A stretch of 64,000 nt of DNA, from assembly GCA_022791455.1 (NCBI GenBank), contig JAAVZC010000014.1:1-64000 (forward strand), in the 5' to 3' direction. Both the position numbers and the translations under genes were made by a program. Shown one piece after another: positions 1-8,222 of the stretch (the stretch's first letter is position 1; every line of letters begins with the position of its first letter). Source of the stretch: Eggerthellaceae bacterium. GTDB lineage: Bacteria > Actinomycetota > Coriobacteriia > Coriobacteriales > Eggerthellaceae. The notes below the pieces were generated by a model that was not told where the DNA came from, searched no databases, and saw only the letters and a program-made list of their open reading frames with translations.

Positions 1-396
1 CATCTGGTAGCCGGAGCCGGTCACGTAGCCCAGCAGCAGGCCCACGACGATCGAGATCACGGCCACGGCCTTCACGGCGCCGCCGGACACCTCGCGGGCG
101 GCGCACACCAGGTAGATGATGGCCATGACGGCCACGAGCCCGACGAAGATCAGCTCCATGGAGATGGCGCTGAAGGAGAAGACGTTGGCGGCCGCGGCCA
201 TGATGTTGGCCTTCTGCTCGAGGTGGAGCACCGAGAACAGGCCGCCGGCAATCACGAGCACGAGCACGATGGCGAGCATCTGCTTCTTGGCCTTGGGGGC
301 CTTGCCCATGAGCTCGGCGATGCCGGTGAAGGCCAGGAGCGACCCGCCGGCGCCGGCCAGCGCGCTAAAGAGGAGGAGGGACCATTGGATTTCCAT
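1..396 (-). CDS. DmsC/NrfD-type membrane anchor subunit, module 1 (3' part outside window)
   Basis: This is the N-terminal 132 residues of a polytopic protein; the rest lies beyond the left edge. It begins MEIQWSLLLFSALAGAG, nearly the same as the other three anchors in the window (MEIQWSLVLF, MSIQWSLVLF, MEIAWSLVLF). Several hydrophobic helices follow. DmsC-type anchors oxidise menaquinol in the membrane and pass electrons to the ferredoxin subunit. The start lies 3 bp after the stop of the module-1 ferredoxin gene, so the genes are translated together. Unlike the other anchors, it lacks the conserved HLSHP...HPTSG stretch, having instead HLEQKANIM and no second HP pair, so it is the most divergent of the four. 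Confidence in the family is high and in any substrate is nil. Confidence 0.85.
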   Translation of the reverse strand, partial: MEIQWSLLLFSALAGAGGSLLAFTGIAELMGKAPKAKKQMLAIVLVLVIAGGLFSVLHLEQKANIMAAAANVFSFSAISMELIFVGLVAVMAIIYLVCAAREVSGGAVKAVAVISIVVGLLLGYVTGSGYQM

Positions 397-399
397 GTC

Positions 400-990
400 T
401 TACACCAGTTCCTTCCAGGCAGCGATCTTCGGGGACAGGATGTAACGAGTGGCCGGAACCGTGCCCGCGCTGTCGGGCAGGGTGTGGATGCAGTCGTCAG
501 AGTACTTCGCCAGCTCCTTGGACACGTCGGAGTTCGGGTCGTCCAAGTCACCGTAGAAGCGGGCGCCGGTGGCGCAGCACACCACGCAGTTGGGCAGGCC
601 GGAACCGTCGGCGGTGCGATGGCTGCACAGGGTGCACTTCTCCACTACCTTCTCTTCTTCGTTGAAGGAGCGCACGCCGTAGGGGCAGGCCATCATGCAG
701 TACTTGCAGCCGATGCACTTCGACTTGTCGATGAGCACCACGTCGGTTTCCGGGTCCTTGTAGGAGGCGCCGGTGGGGCACACGTGCACGCAGGAGGGGT
801 TCTCGCACTGCTGGCACTGCACGGGCAGCCAGTACATCTCGATGTCGGGCCAGGTGCCGGAGGGACCAACGGTCACCACGCGGTTCCAGTACTCGCCCAG
901 GTTGATCTTGTTCTCCATCTTGCAGGCTACAACGCAGCCGTCGCAACCGGAGCAGCGGTCCAAATTGACCACAAGGCAGTTTCTACTCAT
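400..990 (-). CDS. DmsB-type four-cluster ferredoxin subunit, module 1
   Basis: This 196-residue electron-transfer subunit has four cysteine groups: CSGCDGCVVACK near residue 15, CQQCENPSCVHVCP near 60, CIGCKYCMMACP near 93, and CTLC...CVVCC from about 120. This is the DmsB/PsrB/NrfC pattern of four [4Fe-4S] clusters. It should carry electrons from the membrane anchor to the molybdenum subunit. There is no signal peptide of its own; export piggy-backing on the Tat-bearing catalytic partner is usual for this family. Its ATG overlaps the stop of the catalytic gene by one base (TAATG), which indicates translational coupling. The GARFYGDLDDPNSDVSK segment near the C-terminus is shared with the other three copies. 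Confidence 0.93.
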   Translation of the reverse strand: MSRNCLVVNLDRCSGCDGCVVACKMENKINLGEYWNRVVTVGPSGTWPDIEMYWLPVQCQQCENPSCVHVCPTGASYKDPETDVVLIDKSKCIGCKYCMMACPYGVRSFNEEEKVVEKCTLCSHRTADGSGLPNCVVCCATGARFYGDLDDPNSDVSKELAKYSDDCIHTLPDSAGTVPATRYILSPKIAAWKELV

Positions 991-3884
991 TAGTACACAT
1001 CTCCCGTCTGAGGCTCAGAGGTGAGCGTGGGCATGAAGGGCTGGAATTCCTTCGGCTCCACCCAGATGTTCTCCGGGCGCTCGCTCTTCTCGATCTTCAC
1101 CGTGAAGCCGCGCAGGGTGAACGAACCGTACACGAGGTTCCACGGGTTCTTGGTCTTGGTGGGATCGCCCTCGACGTAGTCCTCTTCGGAAAGGTCGAGG
1201 TTGTCCACGAAGTTGGTGGTCAGCACGTTGATGTTGCACTGACGCCAGCCGCCGTCGGGGTTCTTCTGGGAGGCGTCGTAGGCCTCAGGATTCCAGAAGC
1301 GCTCCATCCACAGCTGTCCGGGGGCCTCCGCTTCGGTGAGGTAGGCGCGGGCATGGGTGGAACCGCGGCGCGAGGTGATCTTGATCCAGTCCATGTGCTC
1401 GATGCCGTATTCCGCAGCGGTCTTCGGGTTCATCTTGCACTCGGGCACCGGGTACAGCTCGCGGGCGAACGCCGCATGGCGCATGGTGCCGTGGTGGAAG
1501 TACGGCAGACGGCCAGAGGTAATGACCAGCGGGTACTCGGTATCGGTGGTGGGATCCTCCACCGGCGGGATGTTCACGCAGATGGGGTTGTAGTCGGTCT
1601 CCAACTGCTCCCACACGGCCGGGTAGGCGATGGGGAAACCGGTGCGGCTCATGTGCAGGTACATGGTGCAATAGGGCTCCAGCTTGCGGGACTCGGTGGG
1701 GAAGCCGGCGGGCAGGCCGTCGTCCACAATCTCCTCGTGCTGGTTGTAGCAGTAGTACTCCTCTTCCGGAGTCACCGTGGGGATGAACTCGTCCTGATGC
1801 TCCTTCAGGTACTCCCACGAAGGCGCCTTGAACTTGGCGGCCACGTTGTCGCGCAGGGTCTGCTCGGTGATCTCCTGGCCGGCCTTGAAGTCGCCGCGGT
1901 TCAGCGGAGCGGGGTTGTCCAGATCCTCCGGCTTGTACTTCTCGCGGTAGCGCTGCAGGATGAGGTTCGAGGAAATGAAGTTGTGCGCGGTCTCGCCCAG
2001 GTGCACCACCTCGGTGTACATGAAGCCCTTGTTCTGCTGGCTACCGGTGCCGTTCCATTCCAGCCATTCCTTCATGGGGAAGAACAAGTCGCAGGCCTCG
2101 TAGTGGAAGGAGGTGACGATGGGGTGCTGGCCAATGATGAAGTCCAGCTCGGGCAGGGCGTCGTACCAAGAGGCGGCGTTGCCGCACACGGCGAACTTGT
2201 TGCCCGAGAAGTCGTACCACACGCGCGGCTTGTAGGGCTCGCCGGTCATAATGGCGTGCAGGATGGAAGGCGCATGGGTGGTGTCCTGGTTGTAGAAGCC
2301 GCGGAAGCGGTTGAAGCCCAGCTTATCCTTCATCATCTGCATGTACCAGGCCTGGGACTCCTTGTCCTCGAAGTTCTCCACGCGCTCGCGGTTCCACTTC
2401 TCGGTGTAGCCGGTCACCCAGCTGATGCCGTACTGCTCAACCCACAGGTTGCGCATCATGGGGCCCCAGTAGGCGATGGGGCGGCTCTTGTAGTGCTGGT
2501 TGGTGAGGGTGATGGTGCAACCGGGCTTGTAGATGTAGCCCATCATGGTGTCCAGCATCAGGCAGCCCAGCGGAGCCTCGGAAGCGCAACGCTGCTGGTC
2601 GGTGGCCACGCCGTGGGCGATGCCGGCCACTTTGGCGTCGGTGTAGAGGCGGATGGCCTCCTCGATCTTCTCGGGCTTGCACCAGCAGTACTCGCCGGCG
2701 GCTTCCAGCGTCCAGGGCTCGGCCTCTTCCCAGTAAATCTGGCCGGCGGTCTTGGACATCTTGCCGTTCACTTCCACCTCGGCCAGGATCACCGGGTCGA
2801 CCGGGGAATCCTCAGGCGCAGTGTAGGGGAAGGGCTGGATGGAGTTGGTCTTCGCGTCGAAGCACACGTAAGCGGGGTTGGAGAACACCTCATTGGGGTC
2901 GGCCGACGGGTTCACGTAATCGGGCCAGATTTCCTCGGCCAGGTACGGGAACCGGGTGTCCGGGTTGATGAGGAAGGGCAGGTTGGTCCAGTACTTGCAG
3001 AACTGCTCGTCGTAGAGCTCGTTGTCGAAGATGTAGCGGATCCAGCTGAGCAGCAGCGCCGTATCGGTGCCGGGGCGAACCGGCAGCCACACGTCGGCCT
3101 TGGCGGCGTCGGGGCTGAAGTTCGGGTCAACGACAACGGTCTTGCAGCCGCGGTCGACGCGCAGGTCGGCCATGGCGTGACCAGAGTTCGCGGTCTGGGA
3201 GATAGTGGGCTGGGCACCCCAGATGACCAGCATCTCGCACTGCGGATCGTAGGTGTTGAAGGGCTCGACCACGCGGGAGTCGGCCATAGACTGCGAGCAC
3301 ACCATGCCCACCAGCGGGGCGCAGGTTACGCGGGGCTCGAAGCACTGGGCGCCACCCGGCTCGAAGGTGTTGGGGGAACCGAAGCCCTCGGGGAAGTTGT
3401 AGCCATGGAAGCCGCAGTACAGACCGCCGCCACCGCCCGAGGCGAAGAAGCTGTAGGGGCCGTACTTCTCGATGGACTCGCCAATCTTGTCCACCGCCAG
3501 ATCGATGGCTTCGTCCCAGGAGATGGTCTCCCAGTTGTTGGTACCGCGCTCGATGTGCTTCATGGGATGCAGCACGCGGCGGGGGCTGTAGCAGGTGTGC
3601 AGCTGGTTCAGGCACTTAACGCACACGCCCGTCTTGTTGTTGGGGGCATCCGGGTCGCCCTGGATGCGGGTGACAACGCCGTCCTCGACGGTCACCAGCA
3701 CGGCGCACGGCTGAATGCAGCCATGGCACATGCTCTTGTAGGTTTTGACGTCCGCAGGGCTGTCGGCAAACGCCTTCGGGGCATCCCCCAGACCCTCGGT
3801 CATCGTCGCGCCGACCACTGCGGCAACGCCCGCAAGGGCGCTCGCCTTAGCGAAAGCGCGTCGTGTCATCGTGATTTCTGCCAC
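990..3884 (-). CDS. DMSO-reductase-family molybdopterin oxidoreductase, catalytic subunit, module 1
   Basis: This 964-residue Mo-bisPGD enzyme starts with a GTG preceded by GGAGG. A twin-arginine signal (TRRAFAKASALAGVAAVVG) shows Tat export of the folded, cofactor-loaded protein. A CHGCIQPC...GVCVKC set near residues 50-90 would bind the N-terminal [4Fe-4S] cluster; the residues after the last Cys are LNQ, where the other three copies have CAKG. Next come ASGGGGG, FEPGGAQCFEPR (about residue 175), SMAD (about 199), and the pterin-domain strand WLPVRPGTD. The C-terminal YPLVITSGRLPYFHHGTMR belongs to the MopB C-terminal domain. It is transcribed with the ferredoxin and anchor genes and follows an unrecognised gene by 36 bp. 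The substrate is unknown; calling it a DMSO reductase would be unjustified. Confidence 0.93.
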   Translation of the reverse strand: MAEITMTRRAFAKASALAGVAAVVGATMTEGLGDAPKAFADSPADVKTYKSMCHGCIQPCAVLVTVEDGVVTRIQGDPDAPNNKTGVCVKCLNQLHTCYSPRRVLHPMKHIERGTNNWETISWDEAIDLAVDKIGESIEKYGPYSFFASGGGGGLYCGFHGYNFPEGFGSPNTFEPGGAQCFEPRVTCAPLVGMVCSQSMADSRVVEPFNTYDPQCEMLVIWGAQPTISQTANSGHAMADLRVDRGCKTVVVDPNFSPDAAKADVWLPVRPGTDTALLLSWIRYIFDNELYDEQFCKYWTNLPFLINPDTRFPYLAEEIWPDYVNPSADPNEVFSNPAYVCFDAKTNSIQPFPYTAPEDSPVDPVILAEVEVNGKMSKTAGQIYWEEAEPWTLEAAGEYCWCKPEKIEEAIRLYTDAKVAGIAHGVATDQQRCASEAPLGCLMLDTMMGYIYKPGCTITLTNQHYKSRPIAYWGPMMRNLWVEQYGISWVTGYTEKWNRERVENFEDKESQAWYMQMMKDKLGFNRFRGFYNQDTTHAPSILHAIMTGEPYKPRVWYDFSGNKFAVCGNAASWYDALPELDFIIGQHPIVTSFHYEACDLFFPMKEWLEWNGTGSQQNKGFMYTEVVHLGETAHNFISSNLILQRYREKYKPEDLDNPAPLNRGDFKAGQEITEQTLRDNVAAKFKAPSWEYLKEHQDEFIPTVTPEEEYYCYNQHEEIVDDGLPAGFPTESRKLEPYCTMYLHMSRTGFPIAYPAVWEQLETDYNPICVNIPPVEDPTTDTEYPLVITSGRLPYFHHGTMRHAAFARELYPVPECKMNPKTAAEYGIEHMDWIKITSRRGSTHARAYLTEAEAPGQLWMERFWNPEAYDASQKNPDGGWRQCNINVLTTNFVDNLDLSEEDYVEGDPTKTKNPWNLVYGSFTLRGFTVKIEKSERPENIWVEPKEFQPFMPTLTSEPQTGDVY

Positions 3885-3920
3885 GATCGACCTCCTTCTT
3901 CCTTTTCCTTCTATCTCTTC

Positions 3921-4754
3921 CTATTGCGGCATTTCTGCCTTCAGATCGGCCAGTACCTGTTTCCCCTCCTTAGTCGCATTCCACTGGCTTTTCCAATAAA
4001 GTCCGCCCACACGCTCAAGTCTGTCCAGAAATACGCTCGGTTTAATCTGGGCGGCACTTTCATCTTCTTCTTGCAGCTGTTTGAGGGCGCGCTCCAAATC
4101 CGCCAGGGATTTCGGGCCCTCTGCGCACATCTCCAGCACCAGCAAATAGCCAGAGGTGCGGGATGGGTCTTGGGTAATCAGAGTGATCAGCGGCTGGATG
4201 GGGTCGGTTGCCTCCACGTACTCAACACCCAGATCGGTGATGATCCAGTGAGCGCCCACCAACGTGGCAAGCGCGTCTTGCGGGGCCTCTTCGACTTCCT
4301 CTTCTTCCAACTGCTCGGCGTCGAACTCGTCAAGTTCCAGGTCGTCGGTTTCCGCATCCAGCTTGTCTTCCTCGGCGGAAAAGTCAATCTCGTCGATTTC
4401 CTCTTCCTCCTCGGGCAAACGCTCGATGCCGCCCGCGCGCTCAAGCACGTCCAGGAAGCGGCCGGCCGGCTGGATGGCGTAGGTGAATTCGGGAACCTCT
4501 TCCAAAAAGGCCTCGGCCTCTTCGGTCGAATGCTCCTCTTCCAGAAACACCAGAAGCTGACGGTAGATATGACGGTGAAGCGGTTGCTTGCAAATGGCCT
4601 TGTTCAGACCTTCGAGCGTAAATTGCGGCCGCGCCTCTTCTTCTGCGCGGGCACGCTCTTCCTCCTCGAAATCCTCGATGGCGGGATAGCCGCCCTCGGG
4701 CTGCTCTTCTTCCGAAGTTTGGGTTTCGTCCATCTCGGGTACGTTCCCCGTCAT
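3921..4754 (-). CDS. Unrecognised soluble protein heading module 1 (winged-helix-like C-terminus)
   Basis: This is 277 residues with no signal peptide or membrane helix. The first 40 residues and a central stretch (about 120-165) are extremely rich in Glu and Asp. Two repeated-looking units can be seen: RQLLVFLEEEHSTEEAEAF...FLDVLERAGGIE in the first half, and LVLEMCAEGPKSLADLERAL...PSVFLDRLERVGGLYWKSQWNATKEGKQVL at the end. The end unit resembles a winged helix (helix, helix, hairpin). The same C-terminal pattern closes the first gene of modules 2, 3 and 4, so this is a paralogous family tied to these operons. The start has GGGGG seven bases upstream. A regulatory, assembly or chaperone role is possible, but nothing in the sequence decides between them. 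Confidence 0.75.
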   Translation of the reverse strand: MTGNVPEMDETQTSEEEQPEGGYPAIEDFEEEERARAEEEARPQFTLEGLNKAICKQPLHRHIYRQLLVFLEEEHSTEEAEAFLEEVPEFTYAIQPAGRFLDVLERAGGIERLPEEEEEIDEIDFSAEEDKLDAETDDLELDEFDAEQLEEEEVEEAPQDALATLVGAHWIITDLGVEYVEATDPIQPLITLITQDPSRTSGYLLVLEMCAEGPKSLADLERALKQLQEEDESAAQIKPSVFLDRLERVGGLYWKSQWNATKEGKQVLADLKAEMPQ

Positions 4755-4812
4755 GGCAAGCCCCCTTCCCTCTTCTCGCTGCTATGACAGGGAAAAGGTT
4801 ACGGGGAGGTAT

Positions 4813-4906
4813 CAATGACCCAAAGATTCATAATTGCTCAAATTTCCGGTCAATCAGGGTCAGTTATCGACCAATTAAGAATTGACCAATTGCCCGAACT
4901 GGGCAA
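4813..4906. promoter_or_regulatory. Cluster of TGACC/GGTCA half-sites upstream of module 1
   Basis: This AT-richer stretch lies just upstream of the first gene of module 1. It contains CAATGACC (4813-4820), GGTCAATC (4848-4855), GGTCAGTT (4858-4865), GACCAATT (4869-4876), a second GACCAATT (4884-4891, 15 bp further on) and the palindrome TTGCCC-N5-GGGCAA (4890-4906). GGTCAAT at 4848 and ATTGACC at 4881 are inverted. The density of one half-site suggests a binding region for a regulator of module 1. No regulator gene for this module is visible in the window. Confidence 0.4.
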
Positions 4907-4920
4907 ATTTCGGAGCTCAA

Positions 4921-4960
4921 TAAAAAACATCCGGCAGCCTCGAAGAAACGAGGCTGCCGG
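4921..4960 (-). terminator. Rho-independent terminator of the module 2 / napGH operon
   Basis: A perfect 12-bp stem (4931-4942 with 4949-4960, loop AAGAAA) is followed on the minus strand by ATGTTTTTTA. It lies 31 bp past the stop of the napH-like gene, so it ends the module 2 transcript. Confidence 0.88.
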
Positions 4961-4991
4961 AGCGGGGAGAGAGGGGGCTATGTAATAGGCG

Positions 4992-6026
4992 CTAGTCCGT
5001 TGCGGTCATCGCCAATTCGGGCTCGTCGCAAACAGGGGCTGGCGCACCCGCCTTTGCCGGAGCGCGCCCCAGAAGCGAAATAGCCTTCGAGGGGCATGCG
5101 TCCACGCACAGGCCGCACTTGGTGCACTCGGGAATGCGCCCGCTGTGGGGATCCAGCTGCTCCGGGCACACCTTCACGCACACCTGGCAGTCAATGCCCT
5201 TGGCAGAGCGCAGGCAGGCGCTCTCGTTCACCTTGGGGCGAATCTTGTTGTTGCCCCAATTCAGAAGCGACAACAGCGCGCCCATGGGGCACAGACGGTG
5301 GCACCATTTGCGCAGCACTACCAGCTCTACAATCAGGATGGCCGGAAACACCAGAAGCGACCAGGTGGGCTCTTGGTAGCCCAGCGCACGCACGAGCGCG
5401 ATAACCGTGGCAAAGGTAAGGCCCACCGGGCAGATAAGACAAAACACCGGGAAGCCGAAAATGGCGGCGGAGACGAGCGAGCCGCCCAGCACCCAGTGCC
5501 GCGAGTCGATCTTGCGCCCGTCGCGCTTGCCACCCACAGCAGGCAGGCTGCCGCACGCGCCGCAGTGATGGCCGCTCTTGCCGCCGCAGCCCTCGCCATC
5601 GTGGGAGACGGCCGCCTTCAGGGCCGCCTTCTCCGCTTCTGTGAGCGGTACCGCGGTCCCGGAAGAGCTCTCCCCCTCCCCTTTCTTGGCAGGATGGAAG
5701 AACTTCGACAGCGGCGGCACGGGGCAGATCCACGAGCAGAACATGCGACCCACCAAAATGGCAATGATCACAATGGCCACGAGCGCGATGATGACCCGCG
5801 GAATGAAGGTCTTAGAGGCAACCAGGGTCTCCAGCGCGCCCAAGGGGCAGATGGCCGTGATGGCGCCGATGCCCATGGAAGACAGGTTTCCCCAGCCAAT
5901 ATGGAAGGCCAGTCCCAGCGCAATGCCGAAGAAGGCCACTATCAAAACGATGGTGCGCACGCGGGACACCGTAAGCTTGGAGGGCTGCTTACGAGTGTCC
6001 GGTGCGATCGGTTTTTTCTCGGTCAT
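4992..6026 (-). CDS. NapH-like polyferredoxin membrane protein
   Basis: This 344-residue membrane protein has about five helices. It carries the family's two cysteine loops, ICPLG (about 60) and FCSWICPVPP (about 96), and a C-terminal pair of ferredoxin sites, IDCQVCVKVCP and CTKCGLCVDACP (about 280-310). NapH/MauN-type proteins pass electrons from quinol to a partner NapG-type ferredoxin, which is the adjoining upstream gene here. An extra Cys/His-rich loop (GEGCGGKSGHHCGACGS, about 147-163) lies between helices and ends in GGKRDG, which also occurs in the second NapH copy at 22428. It is the last gene of the module 2 operon, directly before a terminator. No periplasmic nitrate reductase gene is present, so the Nap name denotes family only. 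Confidence 0.88.
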   Translation of the reverse strand: MTEKKPIAPDTRKQPSKLTVSRVRTIVLIVAFFGIALGLAFHIGWGNLSSMGIGAITAICPLGALETLVASKTFIPRVIIALVAIVIIAILVGRMFCSWICPVPPLSKFFHPAKKGEGESSSGTAVPLTEAEKAALKAAVSHDGEGCGGKSGHHCGACGSLPAVGGKRDGRKIDSRHWVLGGSLVSAAIFGFPVFCLICPVGLTFATVIALVRALGYQEPTWSLLVFPAILIVELVVLRKWCHRLCPMGALLSLLNWGNNKIRPKVNESACLRSAKGIDCQVCVKVCPEQLDPHSGRIPECTKCGLCVDACPSKAISLLGRAPAKAGAPAPVCDEPELAMTATD

Positions 6027-6605
6027 TTATTCCCCCCTCTCGACGCGCACTACCTCAATGGCGCGTCGACGATCGCCGTCGAAGCTCAAGAACACGTTGG
6101 CGGTGCAGGCCAACGTGCAGGCGCCGCAGCCATTGCACGCGTCCTCGTCAACCGAGGGCCGCTTCATAGCGTCGAACGATATGGCGTCGTAGGGGCACAC
6201 ATCGCAGCGATCGCAGCTGTTGTTGATGTAGGCAATGCAGCGCTCAGGGTCAATCATCGCCACGCCAATCTTGTCGACGGCCGGGTCGAACGCTTCCAGA
6301 GCACCCGTGGGGCATGCTTCGATGCATTCGTTGCAGAAGGTGCATTTCCCCTGGTGGAAATCGAGAATAGGCAGCCGCGCGTTCAGGATGCCGTCCTCGA
6401 TGCTGGAGACAGAGACGCAGTCCTCCGGGCACACAGTACGGCATTTGTCGCAGCGCAGGCACAGCGACCGGAAGCGATCCTCGTCCTGGCCTCCCGGAGG
6501 CCGCAGCCCCTGGGCGCCGTCGCCGTCTAAAAACTTCACCGCGCCGCCGAACACCAGCAAACTAGCGGCGCCCCCTACTCCGTAGAGGAACGTCCGCCGC
6601 TTCAT
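6027..6605 (-). CDS. NapG-like exported ferredoxin (four [4Fe-4S] sites, Tat signal)
   Basis: This 192-residue protein begins with a twin-arginine signal (KRRTFLYGVGGAASLLVFGG). Four cysteine groups follow: CLRCDKCRTVCP (about 48), CTFCNECIEACP (about 88), a third group ending CDRCDVCP (about 135), and CNGCGACTLACT (about 160). The third group has CxxCxxCP, one residue shorter than the usual CxxCxxxCP found in the paralogue at 23460. NapG-type proteins sit on the outer face of the membrane and take electrons from NapH, whose gene starts one base after this stop. The start overlaps the torD-type gene by 4 bp. The likely job is a second quinol-dehydrogenase branch serving module 2; that assignment is inferred from gene position. 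Confidence 0.87.
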   Translation of the reverse strand: MKRRTFLYGVGGAASLLVFGGAVKFLDGDGAQGLRPPGGQDEDRFRSLCLRCDKCRTVCPEDCVSVSSIEDGILNARLPILDFHQGKCTFCNECIEACPTGALEAFDPAVDKIGVAMIDPERCIAYINNSCDRCDVCPYDAISFDAMKRPSVDEDACNGCGACTLACTANVFLSFDGDRRRAIEVVRVERGE

Positions 6606-7306
6606 GACAGGTCCTCTTCGCCCGCCTCTTGCGCCACCGCGTCGATCAAATCTTGCAGCAGCTCTTCATCAAGGTGCACGAAGCTGCGCGTCATTTTCGA
6701 GACTCCCACGTAAAAGCCAGTCTCGGCGCAGTCAGCCAGCGTGTCGCAGTACACGTCGATCCAATTCAGCAGGTGTTCGCGATGGAACTGCTGCTGATGT
6801 TCCAAATTTTCCAGCGCTTCGGTCAGGTTGTCCGCCTCGAGCGCCTCGTTGCAGCGGTCGGTCATGACCGCAAGGTATTCGAAGATAAAGCTGAGGTGGT
6901 CCTCAGGAATGTGCAGGCTGTCATTCACTTCCAGGTGAGCCCGCAGCATGGTCTTGTACACATCATCGCGCGCTTCCTGCATCAGCAGCCCGCGGCTTGA
7001 GGTGAACACGCTCTCGAACGGGGTTGCCCGCCGCTCGTCGTGGTAGCCGGCGCCCAGAATGGCACCGGAGTAATCGCAGGCCAGAAGAGAGCGGGTAGCC
7101 GTGTTCTTCTTGGCCAGGTAGGCGGCAATGTCGCCGCAGCCTTCAGCGAACAGCGGGTCCATGCCCTCGAACGCCGAAAAATCCAGTTCTTTGATATGGT
7201 CCAGCTGCTCGTCGGTCAGCTCCTTGAAAAACAAGGACGACAGCACCCGGTATATGCCCGCGCGGGAAGCGTTCGCCTCCACGAGGGTCTTGGTTTCTTC
7301 GTTCAT
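6602..7306 (-). CDS. TorD/DmsD-type molybdoenzyme chaperone, module 2
   Basis: This 234-residue, all-helical cytoplasmic protein is of the TorD/DmsD/NarJ type. These chaperones bind the Tat signal and the apo catalytic subunit until the cofactor is inserted. Recognisable stretches are YRVLSSLFFKELTDEQL at the N-terminus, the ATPFESVFTSSRGLLMQEARDDVY block near residue 95, and PEDHLSFIFEYLAVM (about 138), the conserved core of this family. The same three blocks occur in the chaperones at 14443 and 25951. The gene follows the anchor gene after a strong hairpin with a T-run (7325-7376), leaving almost no room for a promoter, so expression probably depends on read-through. It overlaps the napG-like gene by 4 bp. 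Confidence 0.9.
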   Translation of the reverse strand: MNEETKTLVEANASRAGIYRVLSSLFFKELTDEQLDHIKELDFSAFEGMDPLFAEGCGDIAAYLAKKNTATRSLLACDYSGAILGAGYHDERRATPFESVFTSSRGLLMQEARDDVYKTMLRAHLEVNDSLHIPEDHLSFIFEYLAVMTDRCNEALEADNLTEALENLEHQQQFHREHLLNWIDVYCDTLADCAETGFYVGVSKMTRSFVHLDEELLQDLIDAVAQEAGEEDLS

Positions 7307-7324
7307 TCCCCTAATTCCTTCCCC

Positions 7325-7376
7325 AAAAACCGGTGGGACCGGGGGCCGCTTTCAGCCCACGGCCCCCATCCCACCG
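7325..7376 (-). terminator. Intra-operon terminator-like hairpin between anchor and chaperone genes, module 2
   Basis: Long arms (7331-7347 and 7361-7376, mostly G-C with one bulge) are followed on the minus strand by GTTTTTGGGG. The hairpin lies between the module 2 anchor stop (7417) and the chaperone start (7306). It probably lets only part of the transcripts continue into torD-napG-napH. Confidence 0.75.
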
Positions 7377-7416
7377 CATTAATCGATTGCCGACCGTCTC
7401 CCGAGTCAAGCGCTCC

Positions 7417-8220
7417 CTAGCTCAGCGCGTTGAAGAAGACGTACATGCCCGTGCCAGACGTCCACATGAGCATGCGGAACACCACACTGCCCACGAGGGC
7501 GCCCACACTCGAGCACAGCATGAGGGCCACCGCGGCATCGGCCTTCTTCATGGAAACAGCGCCGCAGACGATGGGCACGATGGTGCCCAGCACCACAACG
7601 CAGCCCCAGAACTGCATAGCCTCGGCAGTCACGCCCGAGAAGAAGCCGTACACAAGCCCCACAATGAGGGAGATGGCACCGGCCACCGCCAGCGGCAGCC
7701 CGTAGAAGGCCACCGCTTCCTTTTCCTTGCGGCAGGCCAACAGAAGCAGGTACAGGCTCACGCCCAGCACCATGGAGGTGACCGCGTACTCCAGCGGCAC
7801 AACCACGCTGTTCCAGTTGGCACGAGCGGCCATCATGTAGGACTCGCCCATGAGGAAGCTGAAGGCAATGCCCAGCACCGCGCCCACAACGGCCACCACT
7901 TTGCGCGCCTTATCGGAAGAGGAGCGCTTCAGCAGCACCAGGTAGACGATGATGGCCAGGCAGGTGAAGCCCAGCATGAACGCCTCGATGGCAATGCCGG
8001 AAGTGGGGTGCGAAATGGCGCCCAACATGCGGGTGGGGTGCGAAAGGTGCGTGACCGAGCACAGACCGCCGGCAATGATGAGCACGATGGCGATAATGGA
8101 AGTGAGGAACGATGCCTCCTTGCCGCGGTTGGTGAACTCACTCACCGCCGCGCCGACGAACATCCAGCTGCCGGCACCGGCCAGCACAGTGAACAAGACG
8201 AGGGACCATTGAATTTCCAC
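7417..8220 (-). CDS. DmsC-type membrane anchor subunit, module 2
   Basis: This 267-residue protein is very hydrophobic, with about eight predicted helices, and starts MEIQWSLVLFTVLAGAGSWMF. It holds the stretch SVTHLSHPTRMLGAISHPTSGIAIEA near residues 57-83, shared with the anchors of modules 3 and 4, and GESYMMAARANWN (about 122). The His residues here are candidates for quinol-site chemistry; this is inferred from conservation between copies. DmsC-type anchors fix the exported AB dimer to the membrane and oxidise menaquinol. The gene starts 2 bp after the ferredoxin gene and is followed by a terminator-like hairpin. Confidence 0.9.
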   Translation of the reverse strand: MEIQWSLVLFTVLAGAGSWMFVGAAVSEFTNRGKEASFLTSIIAIVLIIAGGLCSVTHLSHPTRMLGAISHPTSGIAIEAFMLGFTCLAIIVYLVLLKRSSSDKARKVVAVVGAVLGIAFSFLMGESYMMAARANWNSVVVPLEYAVTSMVLGVSLYLLLLACRKEKEAVAFYGLPLAVAGAISLIVGLVYGFFSGVTAEAMQFWGCVVVLGTIVPIVCGAVSMKKADAAVALMLCSSVGALVGSVVFRMLMWTSGTGMYVFFNALS

Positions 8221-8222
8221 TG

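Noticed and set aside
1353..4787. 1144-residue open frame on the plus strand opposite module 1
   Set aside because: It is antisense to the catalytic gene and its neighbour, rich in His, Gly, Val and Leu as expected from reversed high-GC codons, and has no motif. Similar shadows lie opposite modules 2-4, purL and ftsH.
4992..6605. Periplasmic nitrate reductase system (because of NapG/NapH-like genes)
   Set aside because: No napA, napB or napD counterpart is present; the pair is found with DmsABC-type modules instead.
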